Source: Medicago truncatula
Lineage: Eukaryota; Streptophyta; Magnoliopsida; Fabales; Fabaceae
NCBI RefSeq assembly: GCF_003473485.1
Contig: NC_053044.1
Span: 57,266,091 to 57,330,090 of the forward strand
Direction: 5' to 3'
Length of the DNA stretch: 64,000 nucleotides
The translations under genes and the position numbers were made by a program. A model generated the notes under the pieces. It did no database searches and had not been told where the DNA came from. It saw only the letters and a program-made list of their open reading frames with translations. Below, in pieces: positions 59,242-64,000 of this stretch (its first letter is position 1; every line of letters starts with the position of its first letter).

Positions 59242-61965
59242 ATGTTGGTTTTACCACCACAACTAACTACTACTTCGTTACCATTCAATTCAACCCGCGT
59301 TAAATATTTCCCTATCCACCGCCACCGCCACCATGTCATCTCTCAACCACCACCCTCCGCCACCTCATCCTTCTCATCCGCCAGACCAATAATAATCGAC
59401 GACGGCCCCAACGACATTCTCTCCCTCCAAAGCCGCCGTTACGACTTCACTCCCCTCCTCAACTTCCTCTCCACCGATTCCACCACCACCGCCGCCGCCA
59501 CCACAAACTCCCTCTCTCCAACCGAATTTCAACTCGCCGAATCCTACCGCGCCGTACCAGCTCCACTCTGGCACGCGCTTCTCAAATCTCTCTGCTCCTC
59601 TTCCTCCTCCATCAACCTAGCATACGCCGTCGTTTCATGGCTCCAGAAACACAACCTCTGTTTTTCCTACGAGCTTCTCTACTCAATTCTCATCCACGCG
59701 CTTGGACGAAACGAAAAGCTTTACGAAGCTTTTTTACTCTCTCAACGACAGGTTCTTACGCCGTTAACGTATAACGCTTTAATCGGTGCTTGTGCTCGTA
59801 ACGGTGATTTAGAAAAAGCACTTAACCTAATGTCTAGAATGCGCCGTGACGGTTTTCAACCTGATTTCATTAATTATAGTTCAATTATCAAATCGTTAAC
59901 TCGTTCTAATAGAATTGATTCTCCGATTCTTCAGAAGCTTTATGCTGAAATTGAATCCGATAAAATTGAAGCAGATGGTCATCTTTTGAATGATATCATA
60001 CTCGGTTTTTCAAAAGCCGGTGATGCTACGCGTGCAATGCATTTTCTTGCTGTTGCTCAGGGTAAAGGTTTGAGTCCTAAATCAGGGACGCTTGCTGCAG
60101 TTATATTGGCGTTGGGAAATTCTGGTAGAACGATTGAGGCGGAGGCGTTGTTTGAAGAGATTAAGGAAAATGGTTTGGAACCAAGAACCAGGGCTTATAA
60201 TGCATTGCTTAAAGGTTATGTGAAAACCGGTTCTCTTAAAGATGCAGAGTTTGTTGTTTCTGAAATGGAGAAGAGTGGTGTTTTGCCTGATGAACATACT
60301 TATAGTTTATTGGTTGATGCATATGCTCATGCTGGAAGATGGGAGAGTGCGAGGATTGTGTTGAAAGAAATGGAGGCAAGTAATTTGCAGCCAAATTCAT
60401 TTATTTATAGTCGAATATTGGCCAGTTATAGGGATAAAGGGGAGTGGCAGAAATCGTTTCAGGTTTTGAAGGAGATGAAGATGAGTGGAGTGCAACCAGA
60501 TAGACATTTTTATAATGTGATGATTGATACTTTTGGGAAGTATAATTGTCTTGATCATGCGATGGCAACATTTGAACGAATGTTGTCTGAGGGGATTAGG
60601 CCGGATACGGTTACTTGGAATACCTTGATAGATTGTCATTGTAAGTCTGGGCGACATTCTAGGGCGGAAGAATTGTTCGAGGAAATGCAGCAGAGCGGGT
60701 ATTCGCCTTGTGTTATGACTTATAACATTATGATTAATTCTATGGGGGCACAAGAAAGATGGGAACGAGTGAATGATTTGTTGAGTAAAATGCAGAGTCA
60801 AGGATTGTTGCCCAATGCAGTTACCTATACAACTCTTGTTGATATATATGGCAAATCCGGAAGGTTTAATGATGCTATTGAGTGCCTTGAGGTCTTGAAA
60901 TCTATGGGATTTAAGCCAACTTCGACCATGTATAATGCCCTAATCAATGCCTACGCACAAAGGGTATGTTATGTTCCATGTTATTATCTGAATTAGTATT
61001 AATGTATTATGCTTGAATTGAAAAACACGATTATGCATTAGCTACGGGACTAGGTAGAAAATGCACCATATTTGACGAGTGGATTGGTTAGTTGGTGATT
61101 TTGGTAATATTTTGCATTATTTTGGGCAGGGTCTGTCCGATCAAGCAGTAAATGCATTTAGGATGATGGCAGCTGAGGGTCTGACACCCAGTCTTTTAGC
61201 TCTCAATTCCTTAATCAATGCTTTTGGAGAAGATAGAAGAGATGCTGAAGCCTTTGCTGTATTGCAGTACATGAAAGAAAATGTACATTTTTTTATTGTT
61301 TTTTCCCTCTCTTTTCCCCCCGCTTTTATGGCCAAAGGTCTTATTTATATGTTATTTGTTCACGTACTACAGGGTGTCAAACCTGATGTAGTTACTTATA
61401 CCACGCTCATGAAAGCTTTGATTCGTGTTGACAAGTTCCACAAGGTACGTAATATGCAGTCGATCTGATGTACATGTTTTCACAATCCTTCAGTCTTGCA
61501 TACTATCAAAGGAATTTGTCAGGTTTTTAGCTCAAACGTTCTTGGAACACCTACTATGTATGATCTTTTTCTGTAGTTGTTGTCTATTTTGGTTTGCAGT
61601 GCCTAAGCCATGGTGACTCGCAGTAAACTAAATAATTTAGGAAAAATAACTATAACTTGTAAATTGATTTAGGTCCATTACTTTGCCATATTTTGTTATG
61701 TTAAGCACTGTCCACATTCAACATCTCTAATATAAGATAGATGCTAGTGTGATTATTCACAGAAGAAAAACAATTGAAACTTGGGTAAAATTTATTCTTT
61801 TTATTTGTTTCCTAGTGTCAATCAGCTTCATTGCAGTAACCGTGATTGTTTCAGGTTCCAGCAGTGTATGAAGAAATGGTTATGTCTGGATGCACTCCAG
61901 ATAGAAAAGCTAGAGCAATGCTGCGTTCGGCTCTTAGATACGTGAAACAGACACTGAGATCATAA
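59242..61965 (+). CDS. CRP1: CRP1, chloroplast pentatricopeptide-repeat protein
   Basis: Four exons: 59242-60963, 61130-61282, 61373-61444, 61855-61965; 685 aa. The N terminus is Ser/Thr/His-rich with Pro and lacks acids for about 50 residues, a plastid transit peptide. From about residue 165 a tandem array of about 13 PPR units of 35 aa follows, with words such as [39 protein letters not shown] and [20 protein letters not shown]. The C terminus [20 protein letters not shown] matches CRP1 of maize and Arabidopsis. CRP1 acts in the stroma, in petB-petD RNA processing and petD and psaC translation (family knowledge). The large first exon with three small 3' exons is also typical. Confidence 0.92.
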
Positions 61966-62788
61966 ATTAGCAAGCACATGAATAAAGCTCATACAGAGTT
62001 GAATCTGATAAAAAAAGAAGAGTAGAATTTAGTCAACTGGTATACGTGGTTCTAATTCTAATGGTTAGTACTTGCTACCTCTCTGCTTACAATTGCATGC
62101 CAGGCTTTGGCTTTTGAAAGAGTAACATGTTCCCAGGAACTACATCCTAGTTTGCTTTTTGTGCCAAACTGTGAAATGGTCTTTTGTCTTCTTAATCTCC
62201 AAACGTACACACTTGGAAAAGATAAAGATGTATTTGTCTGTCAAATTATAACCCTAGGAATAGATAAAGATATAGTTGTATGTCAAAATATAAATTTGAA
62301 ACTGCTTATCTGGGTGAAAACATGATAATGCCGTTGCTAATGCAATGATAATTGACTGTTTGATGATTTATTGGAACAATTCAAGAGCTTTTTATGTTTG
62401 TTTTAACATTTATTGCATTACTTATATGGAATATTTAAATTATGATTAACCTCAGCTAAAATAATGATACTATGATGACAGTTGTGGATTAGTATAGACG
62501 GTGCACAATGTATTTGTGGGGTTTGTCATCCTGGAAATGTATGCTCCAGCTGTTACAGAACACAAGTAATGAGGTTGTGGAAATCACATGGAACCCATCC
62601 CCCACCTCCCTACACAAAAATCATCCAGACACTATTGGCTTCCCCTAATGTTGTACTATCTATCAATCTTGGGGATTAATGTATTATATCTATAATTTTT
62701 TTTTTTGACAATGTATTGTATTTTTATTGTAAGTAAAGTTTATACGTTACAATGGTTATGTTTCTTGTTCATAAGTGGAATACATTAG
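61966..62788. other. 3' flank of CRP1
   Basis: Presumed 3' UTR followed by AT-rich DNA. A repeated AAAGAT(G/A)TA(T/G)TTGT word at 62220-62285 is the only structure. No gene seen. Confidence 0.45.
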
Positions 62789-62910
62789 AAAAAGGGTGCA
62801 TTTTATATGCAGGGGCCGGGGTTTGAACCCCGGACACTTCACTTTTCCACAATTAAATTGTGTGAGCTCTAGCCACTAGGCTACTTGACAAAAAAAAAAA
62901 AAAAAGGGTG
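62789..62910 (+). mobile_element. 5'-truncated SINE, same family as 27093-27286
   Basis: Direct repeat AAAAAGGGTG (62789-62798, 62901-62910) brackets ATATGCAGGGGCCGGGGTTT (B-box region), GTGTGAGCTCTAGCCACTAG and a poly-A tail. The A-box end is missing. The intact B-box region suggests a recent copy. Confidence 0.82.
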
Positions 62911-64000
62911 GTGGTTAATTTGTGCAAGTGTTTGAAAGAGTTTTGGAGGTGTATAATTGATTTTGATACATTTAAATGCTCTCTAGTATAATTAATTTTA
63001 TCTCCAAAACTGATTTTAATATGAAGTTAGGAGTTTATAGCTTCCGACTCTAAACATGATTTTTACACCTAAATTTATTGTTCAATTTACTTTTACATGA
63101 ATATATTGAAACATACCTTTTCTTATTCAACTCCCGTATAGCTAAAATCAATTTTACAAAATCAATAAGTTCATAGCCATCGGTTCTTATCACTGTAAAC
63201 CAAACATCCATTTAATATATTCATAATTCATCTCAATAAGTTTCATTTGATAGCTTAGATCAAAGCTATCATAATATACTTAAGCTTACAGAAAAAGTTA
63301 TGTTATAGTTTATATAAAAACAATATGAAAAAATTGTGTCAAAAGAAATAAAAACAACATAAAATAGTTTATATACAAGCACTTAGTTGCAATTTTGTTT
63401 TGGACAAGCACTTGCATGCAATTTAATTAAGTTGTTTATACAATGAACTTTGTACAATCTACTTAGATGAATATATGTATGATGTATCTATTTTATGAAC
63501 GAAAAATGATATTTCTACAACTATTTTTTACTCTCATTGTGTTCTTACCCTTTCTCTTCCTCTTTATCTCTGTTGTTTTTTATCTCTACGAAGAGAGAAG
63601 AAGATTGTCCCAAAAGTTGTCACAAAATGGGTTTACATATATCAATTCATATCATTACTCTTTATACTCTTGTCGTCAGGTTAATGCATCATTTGCGCCA
63701 CTGGCATAGCCACACCACACCCATAACATGAGGATAGGCGGCTCAGTTTTTCTTTTAAAACACAACAACTGACCATTCCCCAAGTTGGGCACAATAAAGA
63801 ATCAGAATATATATATAGCCTGTGAAGAAATGTGCGATACAGAGTCATACGGACAATAATTTAACTTGCAACTTTTTCTCAAAATTGGATATACAATTAC
63901 TGTTATGACCTAATTTTAAAGGGGCATAGCCGAAACAATTGGTCTACTCTTAGTTTTTGAAATTCTAGAACAGAACATGCACAGCAGTAAAACTGAAGAT
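62911..64000. other. intergenic DNA with a MITE remnant
   Basis: Positions 63230-63450 carry the TAAGCTTA / CAAGCACTTAGTT words of the MITE family seen at 4316-4515. The short open frames at 63467-63731 have no recognisable domain. Confidence 0.4.

Overview
The window is nuclear DNA of a flowering plant, most likely a legume close to Medicago truncatula. It is AT-rich, its genes have many short GT-AG introns, and it is littered with plant SINEs, MITEs and LTRs. Gene models were built by hand from family-conserved protein sequence joined at GT-AG borders. Every exon phase closes and each complete model has one open frame. The species is an inference from gene content and repeat style, not from a search.

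Genes, left to right: (1) the 5' exon of a DUF7796-type membrane protein (minus, 286-774), interrupted by an in-frame TAG; (2) a WD40 protein of the EIPR1/XIW1 family (plus, 3759-7898, 13 exons, 350 aa); (3) ESV1, a tryptophan-rich starch-granule protein (plus, 11388-17473, 11 exons, 438 aa); (4) a Golgi-type GDP-fucose O-fucosyltransferase (minus, 18469-25319, 10 exons, 572 aa); (5) a plastid-type protein with two DUF760 units (plus, 34260-38137, 7 exons, 333 aa); (6) TSR1, a 40S ribosome biogenesis factor (minus, 41191-48718, 20 exons, 793 aa); (7) CRP1, a chloroplast PPR protein (plus, 59242-61965, 4 exons, 685 aa). These are unlinked housekeeping and plastid genes. No operon-like logic joins them.

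The rest is a layered record of transposition. From 27.7 to 33.9 kb lie a solo LTR with a second solo LTR nested in it, two LINE relics, a hAT transposase relic and a Stowaway-like MITE. From 39.4 to 40.3 kb is a plastid-derived insert carrying the broken 3' end of rps7. From 50.1 to 53.2 kb is a young LTR element that keeps only gag. From 53.5 to 57.9 kb is a Pack-MULE-like element with ~200-bp inverted termini, a 9-bp target duplication, captured gene pieces and a third solo LTR inside it. It is followed by a ~1.15-kb foldback palindrome ending about 150 bp before CRP1. At least six SINEs, most with clear target duplications, lie between genes and in introns.

The most unusual observation is that three otherwise different LTRs each carry a tight cluster of short palindromes. 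The palindrome word differs in each LTR, but each cluster sits beside a similar TTTCTG-type lead-in. This looks like a homologous LTR module whose palindrome word changes between families.
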